Below are positions 15,891 through 27,315 of a stretch of 64,000 nt of DNA, one piece after another; within the stretch, counting starts at the first letter, position 1, and each line of letters starts with the position of its first letter. A program made the position numbers and the translations under genes. The notes under the pieces were generated by a model that made no database searches, had not been told where the DNA came from, and was given only the letters and a program-made list of their open reading frames with translations. The DNA lies in assembly GCF_028583425.1 (NCBI RefSeq), contig NC_072802.1, positions 13,215,926 to 13,279,925 of the forward strand. Reading direction: 5' to 3'. The DNA comes from Eublepharis macularius (lineage: Eukaryota; Chordata; Lepidosauria; Squamata; Eublepharidae).

Positions 15891-18800
15891 TGAAAGGTTC
15901 TTTCCTCTTGCTCTCCGTTTTTTCCTCGACGACAACATGTCTCAAAAAGCGATTTTCAAAAAGTGCCTACAATGCGACACTAAAATACCACATCCAATGG
16001 GCATCAGTTGTGCCTACTTTGTTTGGGGGAAGGACACAATATTGGAGCCTGTCAACATTGTAAGAGTTTCACCCCAAAAGCAGGAATGACCGTGCTGCAT
16101 GTTTAAAGGCAGCACTTTGGGAGCAATCCCTCACTGGGTCGACTAAACTGTCTACAAAACCCTCGGACAGGGAGTCCATGCAACGCTCCGATGCAATGCC
16201 TTCCACCTCGAGGGTGAGTACCCCGGATCCATCTTGGAACCTACCATCGGTTCCATCTGGCCCCTCCTTGCACCGGTTCCATCAAAACTGTCGGAACCTG
16301 TTTCGGAGGCGAAGAAACACAGCTCTCCAAAACATAAGGAGCAGGGATCCCTTTCTGAGAAACGTCACTCCTCTGAGGGAGGGCACTTGGGGGAACCCTC
16401 CGGGAAGAAGTCAAAGTCGAAATCCAAGCATCACCACTGTCACCGGTCCATTAGTTCTACTCCCTCTCTGATTGTGGAGGAGGAGATCCTTTGGGACCCT
16501 CGTACACCGTCTCCACCGCCTACCCCCTTATTACAACGGGAGATGGAGGACTTTAGCCCATCTGAGGAGTTCCAACATTTCTCACTGGAACCGATTCAGG
16601 ACCTGTTTCCTCCGATGGTGGTCTCGAATAATACACCATGTTCGGAACCGAGGGTACCAGTTCAGTTGGGTTCCTATGCCCAAGCGCCCAGCACATCGGC
16701 ATCGTGGCCCTTGCCATCTTCACAGACACAAGCCCCAAGCTGGCATGAGTTTTTGTCATGGATCCAGTCGGCTCCGATGCTGCCCTTGGTTCCACTATAT
16801 CAGGCTCCACCGACTTCTGGTCTTCATTCGGTTCCGGCACCTCCGGTTCCATCTTTGTCCAGACTATCGGTTCCTATGCAGGCCGTTCCATACCTAAACA
16901 CGTCTGCTGTGCCTTCCGTTTCATCCCATCGTTTCAACGCACGATCCTCTCAACTTGCTGAATCCAAGGGTGAGGAGGAAGTGCACTCCCGTTTGGATGT
17001 GACTCTTGAACTGGTCTCAGACCCCTCTCCTGAGGAGACGGTAGGGGATAGTACTTCACCCCCTCCAACGGAGGATGTTTGCATGTTCTCGGAACAAATG
17101 CAGAGAATGGCCAAGGCTCTTGACCTTGACATCGCATCAGAGACTCCTAAACCTAAGAGCAAGCTGCTCCAAGCACTCTACAATACCTTACCTACGTCGG
17201 TGACTTTTCCAGTCGTGGAAGACCTGCTGGATATTGCACAAGGTGTCTGGGAGAAACCTGCCTCCTCCCCTGCCACGTCCAGGAAGATTGAGGCCAGTTA
17301 TAAGCTCCAACAAAAGGATTGTGTTTTCCTTTTTACTCACCCGCGCCCCTCTTCCCTCGTTACAGAGGAAGTGCAGGCCAAACAGCACTATGGCTCCCAC
17401 TCGTCCCCCATTGACAAAGAAGGGCATAAATTAGACACCTTGAGCCGGAAGATTTATTCTTCAGCTGCGCTGGAATTTAGGATTGCCAACAATCAAACCA
17501 TTATGGGCTCATATAGCCTTTTTCTGTGGGAGCAGCTTTCCAACTATACCACAGACCTTTCTGAGGAGAAGAGGACACTGGTCAGAGCCCTCCAAGGTGA
17601 AGCCACCAAGTTGGCCAAACAACAGATGTCAGCTGGTCAACACTCGGCCGACTGTTCAGTACGAGCGATGGCCTCAGCAATAGTCGTCCGACGTCATTCT
17701 TGGCTCCGCTCTACTGCCCTGCCACAGGAGAAAAGGAGCAAGATTGAGGACTTCCCCTTTGAAGGGGGATCCCTCTTTTCAGAACGTACTGATGAGTCGT
17801 TGCAACAGATGAAGAAAAATCAGCAAACTGCACACTCACTGGGAGTGATTGCACGTCAGCAACAACAGCACTACGCTCCAATGTTCCGTTACCAGAACAG
17901 AGCATCCTTTAACTACCGTCAGAGGTATCCATACCAGCACTACCAACATAGCACTTACTCTAATTATTCTCGTGCAAACGCCCAGAGGCCTTATAAGCCT
18001 AGACCTCACCAACGGCGTGCTCAATCCCCTAAAGCAACACAGGGACAAAAGCAACTTTTCTGACTGACCGCCCCCTTACAGGCCTCACCTTGTTTTGGGA
18101 GTAGATTAGCCTCCTTTTATCAGGCCTGGGCTGCGATTTGTACGGACTCTTGGGTCCTCAGAATTGTTCAACAAGGTTATCATTTGAGATTCATGGAGTT
18201 ACTCACGTTGTCCCTGCCCCCTAATGTTCCGACTTGTTCCGTAGAAGTTCTTACTCCAGTTATCCAGGAGCTGTTTTCCAAAGGGGCGATACAACAATTA
18301 CCCTCTGGGGACTCCTTATTTGGTTTTTACTCAAGATATTTCATTGTTGAGAAAAAGGATGGTGGCCTTCGCCCCATTTTGGATTTACGTAATTTGAATG
18401 TTTTCATTCAATTTGAGAAATTCAGAATGATGACTCTTGTGGGTATTTTACAATATTTAGAACCAAACACCTGGTTCGCTGTGCTGGATTTAAAAGACGC
18501 TTACTTCCACATAGCCATACACGCTGACTACAGGAAGTATCTGAGGTTTTCTTTTAAGGGAGAAATCTTTCAATATACAGTACTCCCCTTTGGCTTGTCT
18601 TCTGCCCCACGTACTTTTACGAAGTGCATGGCTGTAGTGGTAGCTCATCTTAGAACTGAGGGATGTTGTATTTATCCCTATCTTGATGATTGGCTCCTAG
18701 TAGCACATTCGAGGGATTCTCTCCTGGGCCAAATTTCACTTACGGTTCAGACGGTATCTTCCCTGGGTTAATTGGAAGAAATCTTCCCTTACCCCCACTC

Positions 18801-21009
18801 AATTAATTCAATTCATTGGCGCTACCTTAGACACCACCCAGGGCAAGGCTTTTTTACCCCAGTCCAAGGCTAGCACGATACAGTCACTGGTTACCAGGAT
18901 GCATAGGAATAGGTTCCAACCTGCTATAAGGATCCAGAGGCTCCTGGGATATATAGCCTCCACTACAAGTGTCGTACCTTTTGCTCGCCTCTTCATGAGA
19001 CCGTTGCAAAATGGGTTTATCAGACATTTTGACCTACTGAGGGGTCAACAACATAAGAGGCTATCTATCCCTAGGTCGATCATCCAGTCTCTTATATGGT
19101 GGCAGTCCATGGACAATCTCCTTAGAGGAGAGCGTTTTGGACTTCAGCTACCGGAGATCACTGTTACCACAGACACTTCTCTCACAGGGTGGGGCGCACA
19201 CTGTGGAGACCTTTCTGCTCAGGGGGAATGGTCTGAGGTGGAAAGGGGGATGCATATTAATGTATTGAAGCTCAAAGCTATCCGTTATTCCCTTATGTCC
19301 TTTGCAGGTCTCCTTCACAACAAGAGGGTCCAGGTCCAAACGGACAATACGGCCGCTCTCTATTATGTCAACAAACAAGGGGGAACGGCTTCCTTGACGC
19401 TTTGTTCAGAGGCATCACAGCTCTGGCACTGGGCCATAGAACACAAAGTTTCCCCCCAAGCGATCCATATCGCGGGTACCAGGAACAAAAGAGCGGACAT
19501 TCTGAGCAGAGTCTTCAAACCTCATCACGAGTGGTCCATCAACCCTGTTTACCTTCACGCAGTGTTTCAGCGATGGGGAACACCAGATGTGGATCTTTTT
19601 GCAACAGCAAACAACACAAAGGCCACGGCCTTCTCCTCCCTGGGAGGGTTGGACCCTCTGTCCTGGGGGATGCATTTCAAATTCAATGGTCCAACGGTCT
19701 CTTTTACGCTTTCCCCCCACTTCTGCTGATACCCAGGGTATTGGGGCGCATCAAACACTTCAGAACACACTGCATTCTAGTTGCCCCGCTATGGCCATGC
19801 AGGGATTGGTTCCCAACCCTTTGGGAAATATCCAGGGGAGTGCATATTTGCCTCCCAGACGCACCGGACCTCCTCCACAGGGAGGGGTTTTTTCACCACG
19901 ACTCGACCAATCTGAAGCTTACAGCTTGGCTCCTATTTCCTTAGACTGTCCTTTCTCCCAGGGAGTATTGGACGTTATGTTAAACGCCCGCAAACCATCC
20001 ACACATATGGCTTATAGCTATAAATGGTCGAGGTTTTCTACATGGCTGTCAGGTAAAGGGTTCTCCCCGTTCTCCTGCCCAATTGCGTTGGTCCTTGAGT
20101 ACCTGTTTATCTCTGTTGAAGCAGGGCCTATCGGCCTCTTCTGTTAAGGTACATCTGGCAGCCATTTCGGCTTTCCATGAACCAGTAGATGGTAAAACGC
20201 TTTTTTCTCACCAGGCTGCTAAACAGTTTCTAAAGGGAGTCAAGAATACCTTCCCTCCTAGGGCTCCACCCCTACCTCAGTGGAGTCTTTCTTTGGTGTT
20301 AAGTCAGCTCATGCTGGACCCCTTTGAACCGTTAGCCGCCTGTGACCTCAATCTGCTTTCTTGGAAGGTGGTCCTTCTGGTCGCGGCCACATCCCTAAGG
20401 AGGGTGGGGGAACTCACGGCACTCCGTATAGACCCCCCTTTTTTACAATTCTTTCCAGAGAAGGTTCTCATCTACCCGAGTATGGAATTCCTCCCTAAAG
20501 TGGTCTCCCGGTTCCATCTACAACAAAAGGTCACCCTTCCAGTATTTTTCCCAGAACCTACTAGTGAGTCAGAGCGCACACTACACAAATTGGATGTAAG
20601 AAGGGCTTTATTATATTATATTGATAGGACACGGCCCTTCTGGAAATCTAGGGCATTATTCATTTGTTATTCGGGCCCCCGTAGGGGTTGTAAGGCCTCT
20701 AGTCAATCCCTTTCTAGGTGGATTGTGACAGCCATCCGGCGATGCTATGCTTCGGCCAATGTCCCATGTCCAGTGTCTATCCGGGCACACTCGACCAGAG
20801 CACAATCTTCTTCGGCAGCCTTCTTGCGGGGAACCCCTCTCCGAGATATCTGCCAAGCAGCTACATGGTCATCCACAGACACATTTATCCGACACTACTC
20901 AGTTGATGTGAATGCCAGGAAGGATGCAGCTGTGGGAACGGCGGTTCTGCATTCACTTTTTTCCTGATGGACTCACACCCTCCTCCATTGGTGAATAGCT
21001 TGCTATACT

Positions 21010-21110
21010 CCCAATGTGGGACTGCATCAAAGACCATAGACAAAAAACTGGTTGCCTTACCATAACTGTTGTTCGTCTAGGTCTTCGTGCAGGCACACAT
21101 TCCCTCCCTC
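21010..21110. repeat. DIRS internal complementary region
   Basis: Two abutting pieces. GGGACTGCATCAAAGACC (about 21014-21041 region) is complementary to the outer end of the left terminal repeat. The next piece, with GTTGTTCGTCTAGGTCTTCG, is complementary to the outer end of the right terminal repeat. This bridged arrangement is the hallmark of DIRS1-like elements and is thought to template a circular intermediate. Confidence 0.85.
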
Positions 21111-21147
21111 CTACCCCGCTGTGAGTCAAAGCACGAGGCTGGCTCGC

Positions 21148-21358
21148 GGCGGCTTTGGAGGAACTGAGGGAAGAGGGATCGCTCCACCCAGCAACACGGC
21201 ACGCGGCGGGAACAGCCGTGCATGCGTGTTGCGAGGCGAGAGCGCCCTCTACTATTTGAGAGCTTGAAAAATCCTTTCCAATGGCTGGCCTGCAGCTGCG
21301 CAGTCCCCAATGTGTGCCTGCACGAAGACCTAGACGAACAACAGTTACGGTAAGGCAA
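21148..21358. repeat. DIRS right inverted terminal repeat
   Basis: Reverse-complement partner of 15680-15890. Its outermost part (CCTGCACGAAGACCTAGACG) differs from the left outer end, so the two termini are alike in the inner part and distinct at the tip. The internal complementary region mirrors this difference. Confidence 0.88.
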
Positions 21359-21360
21359 CC

Positions 21361-21934
21361 TGTTTTTACAATAATGTTTCTTCAACTAACTGGCACCAAC
21401 TCCTAAATATTGATTGGAAGCACAGGTTATTTGGCCCTGTGATACTTTGGGATGGTCCATGGCCTGCACTTTGTTTGCTTCTTTGCTTCCAGGGACCCTC
21501 ATCATTGGGGAATGCCCTTGCTAATCACCTGGCAAGGTAATCTGTTTTTGTTTTATCTCCTGGCTGTTTTTGCTGCACAGATGGTTCTGCTAGCAGCACA
21601 AGTTTCATTGATGGTGCCCCCCCCTTCAGAGTTTCACAGTATTAATGTGCTGAATGCCCTGGCTAGGATTCCCTACCAGGGGTTGGCTTTCAGCCCTCAT
21701 GTCTCTCAACACTATTGGTTGTATTAGTCATTCAGGCTCTAAGAAAGACCTGGCAGTATCCTCAAACAACCCTTCCTTAGTCAATTGGTAGAGGCTATCA
21801 CACTCTGCTTTGAGTGCATGACTCTTCAATGCCTGTTACCTAGCATGGCTCTCCCCACCAAAGCGCGTTTTTCCTTGCTGTGTTCCTGCTTGTACTTTGG
21901 CAGGGACACTTTTAGAGAGTCCCAACTTACTTAT
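21361..21934. other. intergenic, nothing firm
   Basis: No gene recognised. The sequence may be an older DIRS or repeat remnant lying between the two DIRS termini, but no motif supports this. Confidence 0.4.
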
Positions 21935-22120
21935 TTGTTAGTTTGTTTATGTCATTTATAGTCTGCCTTTCTCACTGAGACCCAAGGTGGATTACATAGT
22001 GTGAGATGAGTACAATCAGTAGCAAGGACATTTCCATACAATGTCAGGACAGTTCCATAAACAATGTCATAGGATAAATAAAAACAAGTTTATAAAGACA
22101 TAGCATTAGCAAGGATCCAA
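21935..22120. repeat. dispersed repeat, TTTATGTCATTTATAGTC family
   Basis: Begins TTTATGTCATTTATAGTCTG, then TTTCTCACTGAGACCCAAGG, GGATTACATAGTGTGAGAT and GCATTAGCAAGGATCCAATA. The same string of words recurs at 38755-38830, 39265-39620 and around the hAT insertion at 39940-41110. Class not resolved: a LINE tail or SINE body. Confidence 0.6.
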
Positions 22121-22349
22121 TACGGAGTTGAAGAATTGCTGAAACAATCAATTCTAGGACTGACATTAGATGACATGAAGCACAGGTAGTGTCATATATG
22201 CCTCCTGCATATCTGCCATGAATGTATATGGGCTCTGCATATATACATATAGAATACATTCACAGATAGAATATAGGAGTATATGCACCTCTGGGTGAAT
22301 GTCAGTAAGATGCTAAGCATTGGTTAGGAAGTTGGTCCTCCATAGTTTC

Positions 22350-22576
22350 TTTCTTTGAGAGCTTCACACCCACCTCCTTCAGGAAGTGAGCTTGCTACTC
22401 TCCCAATACGGGACTGCACAGAAGTCTGGAACTTTAGTTTCTGGGGGTTCTCCAGTGGTGGCATGGAGAGAACTGAGGGAACAGTGCCCCTCCTCCTGGT
22501 CATGTGATGTTTTTGGCACGAAAGCACCAAAGGGAGAAGGGGGCACTCCTAGTCTTCTAGAAAGCTCTGGAAATGC

Positions 22577-22610
<34 letters not shown>

Positions 22611-22835
22611 GATTTATATACCGCCCTTCAGGACAACTTAATGCCCATTCAGAGCGGTTTACAAAGTATGTTATTATCCCCACAACAAAACACTATGTGA
22701 GGTGGGTGGGGCTGAGAGAGCTCCAAGAAGCTCCGTAGCTGGCCTGTGTGTGCACAGACCCAAAGTGTGCCCATACAGAAGACCACTCAATGAACAACAA
22801 TTGCAGGTTAAGTGCAACCCTGTTTCCAATTTTAA
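22350..22835 (+). mobile_element. 3' terminus of a second, diverged DIRS-family fossil, split by a SINE
   Basis: Parallels the end of the intact DIRS copy: CACACCCACCTCCTTCAGG with CTTGCTACTCTCCCAATACG and GGGACTGCACAG match the 20970-21030 stretch; GAGAACTGAGGGAACAG matches the inner terminal repeat; and CATACAGAAGACCACTC to AACAACAATTGCAGGTTAAG matches the outer tip near 21330-21355. The order is the same and the strand is the same. Only the terminal part is present and it is clearly older than the 15.7-21.4 kb copy. Confidence 0.6.
22575..22745 (-). repeat. MIR-like tRNA-SINE, 5'-truncated, with (ATC)n end
   Basis: An (ATC)n run at about 22578-22609 leads into GATTTATATACCGCCCTTCA, GGTTTACAAAGTATGTTATT and GGTGGGTGGGGCTGAGAGAG. 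This is the body shared with the SINE copies at 26368, 44560, 59168 and 59930. The tRNA-like head is missing. It sits inside the second DIRS terminus. Confidence 0.75.
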
Positions 22836-24374
22836 CATGAAACACTGCCTTGCACTAGTGGGGCCCAGGCACAACTGAAGCTGTCAAAATGAGAAGCCAC
22901 AGGCAAGCCCAGATCTTTTACTGGCTTCAGCAGGCAGCTACACCAACATGTCATGTAGTTCCATCTAAAACTGTTTACCTGACGAAGCACTTACTGGCAC
23001 AGGCCCCAGACTAGAAGCCAAAGAAAACCGACTTGTACAAGCAAAGCATTGCCAATCAAACTAAATACAATAGAACTGTCTCCTTGTAGACACAGATTTG
23101 CACCCTGTGGGGCTCTAATGGCTCCAGTGGACCCACTGAAGGGAAAGAAGCATCAAGTCACACTAGCTATGGCACAGAATCTAGAACAGAACGAGTTGGG
23201 AACTCGATGATTTGCAAACCTTCACAATGGTTTTATGAGAGGCATCTGCAGCATGAATTTGTGGCATTCCTTAATAAGAGCAGGAAGCAGGGGTGGCCCA
23301 TCCACTAGGCAATCTCTAGGGTACCAGATGTGTAAGGGCACCAAACAGCCCCATCGCACACACTCCGCAGCCCCTTTGGGCAACTGCAGAGAGCCTGCTG
23401 TTTCCCTACCTCCTATGGTGGGGGGGGGCAGGCAGTCCAGCCCTCATCCTACTTCCCTTCACCTTGCTACCTTACCAAGGTAAGGAAGACAAGCCGCAGC
23501 AGCTTCCTGCCTCCCCTTCCCACCGTGCCTTGGTGTATAAGGGGCCTGAGGAGGACTGGCTGCAGCTTCTGACTGCAGCAGGGGAGTAAGCAGCTGCTTC
23601 CCCAGGGCACAGCAGGCAACTAAACTTCTCCACCTAGGGTGCCTGAAGTCTATGGGTGAGCCCTGGTAGGAATATCTGGTTGGGCTAATCATGGTATAAG
23701 TGTGTGGCTGCTTCTCTAGTGCTACCTTATTGCCTGTTGGTACAATAAAGGCAAAACTGCTCCAAGCTGGGGTTGTTAAACACAGGGGAACATATCAAAA
23801 CTTGACTATTGTAAGGCACTATACATTGGTCTCCCATCTAAGTTAACCAGGAGGCTCCAATTGGTGCAAATGCTGCAGCTCAACTGTTAGCAGGGGTGAG
23901 CAGGAGCATGAACATCACTCCCATCCTATAGTCCGTGCTTTGTTCAAGGTATTGGATAGAGGCTAGCTGGGTGGCGGAAAAGCATGGAGTCAGCTCCTGC
24001 GGGGCCCCTACTGCGCAGTGGCCAGCTGGGTGGCGGGGAAGGCCCGGATCAGCTGCTTGGTGGGGAGCTCCCTGCCAAACAGCTGATCTGCAAGTTTAAA
24101 TGCCCCTTTCCGTGTTGCTTCACAACGGCACATAAAGGGGCATTTAAACCCCTTGACCCAAAGCTTCCCAAAGCTATACAAATCGCTTCAGGAAGCTTTG
24201 ATTCGGAAATCTCGAATCATGTCCAATTTGGGTACTTTACCCAAATCCGATACCCAAATCGCACACCCCTAGCACAGCACAGCACCAGGTAACAATTTTG
24301 GCTTGTGGGCAAGTTTGCAGAGATGGGGTTGTCCTTCGGGCATTCTAGTATTAAGCCATTTGGTGGTGGTGGAA
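22836..24374. other. intergenic with diverged repeat fragments
   Basis: No gene recognised. About 24095-24280 has words (GATTCGGAAATCTCG, CCAAATCGCACACCCCT) resembling a diverged dispersed repeat also hinted at near 2875-3030 and 32425-32600. The remainder is uninformative. Confidence 0.4.
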
Positions 24375-24545
24375 ACTGTTCTCAAGACAAAGCTGATTTA
24401 TGGCGATCCCTGGTAGGGTTTTCAGGGCAAGAGACTAAGAAGTGGTTTGCCATTGCCTGCCTCTGCAACCCTAGTCTTTGTTGGAGGTCTTCCATCTAAT
24501 TACTAACCAAGGCTGACACTGCTTAGCTTCTGAGATCTGAGAAGA
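24375..24545 (-). repeat. 5S rRNA-derived SINE
   Basis: Read on the - strand it begins with a 5S-like promoter segment (CTCAGATCTCAGAAGCTAAG), then a body with GCAGAGGCAGGCAATGGCAA and CATAAATCAGC. The same body and head occur at 51535 and 61100. It is diverged and cut at its head. Confidence 0.7.
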
Positions 24546-25179
24546 GGCATCAAGCCATTTAGGGCTCTAAAAATCAACATCAGCACCTGGAATTGACTCT
24601 GGGCACAAACAGGCAACCAGTGGAGCTGATGTAGCCATAGAGGAGTGCTTTGAACTTTTAAAAGCTATATACAAATGCTAAATATTATTTCCCTACATGA
24701 AGTCCTGTTAAATAACTATTTTCCTGGTTTACACAGGAGGAAGCTAAATATTAACATACAGCCAAGGTAATCCAGTGAGGCTAGGGCTGGCCAGGCACAG
24801 ATCTCCTCCCAGCTCTCAAGTCCTTGGTGCTTAAACTAGCCTTCTTTCAAGCAAATGCATTCAAATTTGCAGCAGGAATGACTCCAGAGACTGCAGGAAG
24901 GGAAGATAATGATACTGCCGGGAGGGTAGAACACGCTTGAGAAACACTGTATTCTGAGCCTTTTTTGGTCATTCTGAGTTGCTCTGTATGCATGGTAGAA
25001 CTCCAGTGGGCTGACAGAGAGCAGATCTCCCCGGACACAGTGTGTGCCAAAGCCTAGTCCCTTTCCTATTCTGAGTGTATCACAAAGGAAAAGTTACTTT
25101 CAAAGAGAAATCCAGATCAACACATTTCAGCTGAAGGCTGTTGCATTTGGACACCGTGATCTCTTTTGTGTGCTGTAAT
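24546..25179. other. intergenic, nothing recognised
   Basis: No gene or clear repeat; about 24545-24665 may be a further retroelement tail (GGGCTCTAAAAATCAACATC, GGCAACCAGTGGAGC), class not resolved. Confidence 0.4.
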
Positions 25180-25400
25180 CAGTTCGGCATAGTATTGGAC
25201 TTAGATCTGGGAGACCCGGATTTGAATCCCCGTTCTGGCATGAAAGTTTGCAGGGTGACTGAGCCAAACACACACACTCAGCCTAAGTGACCTCACAGGG
25301 CGGTTGTGAGGATAAAAAGGGAGGAGAACAGTGAAAACACTGCATCCCCAGTGGATAGAAAAGCAGAGTATAAATGCAGTAAATAAAAAATACAAATAGA
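25180..25400 (+). repeat. tRNA-derived SINE
   Basis: Has a B-box-like GGATTTGAATCCC near 25219, then the typical body (CCTCACAGGGCGGTTGTGAG, GGATAAAAAGGGAGGAGAAC) and an A-rich AATAAAAAATACAAATA tail. Orientation is set by head and tail. Confidence 0.7.
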
Positions 25401-26194
25401 ATGTGTTCGTTTACTCCTGCTCAGAGCATAGGTCTGCCTCCTCTCATGAGACAGGTGGCTAGGAAATGAGAAAAGTAGCACCCAACCCATCAAGCTGTTA
25501 GGAGGAAAAGTAAGAATAATGAAGCACCTCCCAGCAACAAAATTCAATTGTTAACAGGATATAAGCTGCTAATATAGCTGCCAAAAGGATAAGCGTGCGC
25601 TGTGGAAACAGATCTGTGAAAGGGGGGCTCCCTTTGGAAAACTTGTAGCTTATACTTTGAACAGGTCCATGGTCTGCATGCCCAACCACCCACTCCTTGA
25701 TGTTAGGTTTGATTCTTATTTAAAGGATGCTCCCTTTTTTCAGAACAGGAAGAAATCTGGGATGTTATCCCCAAGGTTGTGGCCAACAGTGTAAAACAGC
25801 TTTCCTCCACTAGCTGTAAGAAGGTATTGCAAGGGGAGGGAGCTGCCTAACCCCCCCCCCCCCACACACACACATGTAAATCGTAGCCCATTTGGAATCC
25901 CAGCTCCAGCCCTTCCCAGTGCTGAATTTTGTGACCTTCTGTTTACCTTTGGCCCTGGAGGTCACAACAGCCCTGGCTGCAAAAGAGGCTTCCCTCTGTG
26001 GAGGAGGTTAGGGTTGTTAAGAGAAATTTTCTGAATTCCTCTTTACCTAGGTTCTCCTACAATCCTTTCCCTCTTTTTAGGAATTTGGAGTAAGTTTCTA
26101 ATCAATTCCTTTAGCTCAAAAAAAAAATCTGAAAACAGGAGGCTCTGCAAATTTTAGGAATTTTATTCTGTAGATGCTCAGAGGCAGGCAATGA

Positions 26195-26300
26195 ATTCAA
26201 TGGTTAAGTGGTTGGGTTGTGAATCAGCCAGATCGAATCTCACTGCCATGAGCTCAACAGGCGGCCTTGGGTAAGCCACTCCTCTTATGCCCCCCCCCCC
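26195..26300 (+). repeat. tRNA-derived SINE fragment
   Basis: A-box/B-box-like words (AATGGTTAAGTGGTTGGGTT, CAGATCGAATCTC) followed by CCTTGGGTAAGCCACTCC. It ends at a poly-C tract near 26290. Confidence 0.5.
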
Positions 26301-26367
26301 CCGCAAGCCGGATTGTGGGTACAAATCTAAAAGAGCAATATATGAGTGCACTAATCCTCCCCAATCC

Positions 26368-26570
26368 TTAACATTTGATTTATACACCACCGTTTAGGAC
26401 AACTTTAAAAGTATGTTATTATCCCCACAACAACCACCCTGTGAAGTGAGTGGCGCTGAGAGAGCTCTGGAAGAGCTGAGACTGGCCCAAGGTCACCCAG
26501 CTGGCTTCAAGTGGAGGAGCGGGGATTAGAGTCCTGCTGCTCTTAACCACACCAAACTGGCTCTCATCCT
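26368..26570 (-). repeat. MIR-like tRNA-SINE
   Basis: Words GATTTATACACCACCG, GTATGTTATTATCCCCACAA, CAAGGTCACCCAGCTGGCTT and CTGCTCTTAACCACACCAAA. The last, reversed, reads TTTGGTGTGGTTAAGAGCAG, a tRNA-like head. Nearly full length. Confidence 0.78.
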
Positions 26571-26699
26571 TCCCATCTTCCTAGAGCACCACCCTGGGGT
26601 GCATAACATAACACAAAAGGGCGCCTTGAATTATCTTCAAAGAGAAATCCTGCAGTTAAAAGGGGGGAAAGCGGAGGGGAACCAACGGCTGTAGCTAAG

Positions 26700-26970
26700 A
26701 AAGTGAACTTCGGCAAAGAAATCCCGCTCCCCTAACAACGCCAGAGGCGTCTCCGTGGGCCCCGGACTCGGCTCTGCGCCGCTAGCGAAGGGGAGGGGGG
26801 CGCAGCGCCTCCTTTGCCCAGCCGTTCCGGCCCCTCCCGGCCTCCTGGCGAGCCCCCGGGGCGCCGGCTCTGCGGAGCCATTGGTCGCTTGCAGAGAGGC
26901 GGCGGCGGAGGCTGCCGACGGGGCAGGCGCGCCCACAGCCAAACCCACGAGGCTCGGAGCGCGGCGGGCG
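26700..26970 (+). promoter_or_regulatory. KCNE5: CpG-rich KCNE5 promoter / 5'UTR
   Basis: A sharp rise in G+C and CpG begins near 26740 and runs through the CDS to about 27560, unlike the AT-rich flanks. No TATA box is evident, as usual for CpG-island promoters. The transcription start is not visible. Confidence 0.6.
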
Positions 26971-27315
26971 ATGAACTGCAGCGAAAGCCGGCGGCTGCAG
27001 CGCCTGCTCGGCCGGCTCTGGCGGGAGCTGCGCGGCGGCCCGGCGCCTTCCAACGGCTCTTCCCTGGCGCTGGAGCCGCCGGGCGCGGGCGCCCCCGCCA
27101 AGCGCGCCGAGGACGACGCCTACCTGTACATCCTGCTGATCATGATCTTCTACGGCTGCCTGGCCGGGGGGCTGATCCTGGCCTACACGCGCTCCAGGAA
27201 GCTCGAGTCCAAGCACGACCCCTACCACCTCTACATCGAGCGCGACTGGGCGGCCCCGCCCGGCCAGGCGGCCCCCCGCGAGAGGCACAGCAGCGCCGAC
27301 AGTGAGCGCCCCTGA
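26971..27315 (+). CDS. KCNE5: KCNE5, potassium channel accessory subunit
   Basis: A single-exon, 114-residue KCNE-family beta subunit, a type I membrane protein that modulates KCNQ1 and other Kv channels. The start is chosen at ATG 26971 because MNCSES matches the known KCNE5 N-terminus; the frame is open further upstream, but that sequence has no similarity. Visible parts: N-glycosylation sites at N2 (NCS) and N28 (NGS); transmembrane segment about residues 51-72 (YLYILLIMIFYGCLAGGLIL); then the KCNE signature TRSRKLESKHDPYHLYIE just inside the membrane. The DDAYLYILLIMIFY stretch is nearly identical to human KCNE5. Human KCNE5 is, from memory, 142 residues, so this one is shorter mainly in the extracellular linker and the C-tail. 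Neighbours ACSL4 and NXT2 support orthology. Confidence 0.95.
   Translation: MNCSESRRLQRLLGRLWRELRGGPAPSNGSSLALEPPGAGAPAKRAEDDAYLYILLIMIFYGCLAGGLILAYTRSRKLESKHDPYHLYIERDWAAPPGQAAPRERHSSADSERP

Larger units (their letters stand above)
15680..21360 (+). mobile_element. DIRS-type tyrosine-recombinase retrotransposon fossil, nearly whole
   Basis: Parts in order: left inverted terminal repeat about 15680-15890; gag-like frame about 16234-18063, proline/serine-rich; reverse transcriptase from about 18184 (KKDGGLRPILDLRNLN, YLDDW); RNase H about 19.15-19.5 kb; the DIRS-typical region after RNase H with TPDVDLFATANN; and a tyrosine recombinase about 20083-20967 with an Arg motif (LRRVGELTALR), HSTR box and terminal Tyr (FIRHY). 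An internal complementary region (about 21010-21110) and a right inverted repeat (about 21148-21358) follow. There are no LTRs and no DDE integrase, as expected for DIRS. It looks close to whole with about two breaks, and is probably fairly young. Confidence 0.92.
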
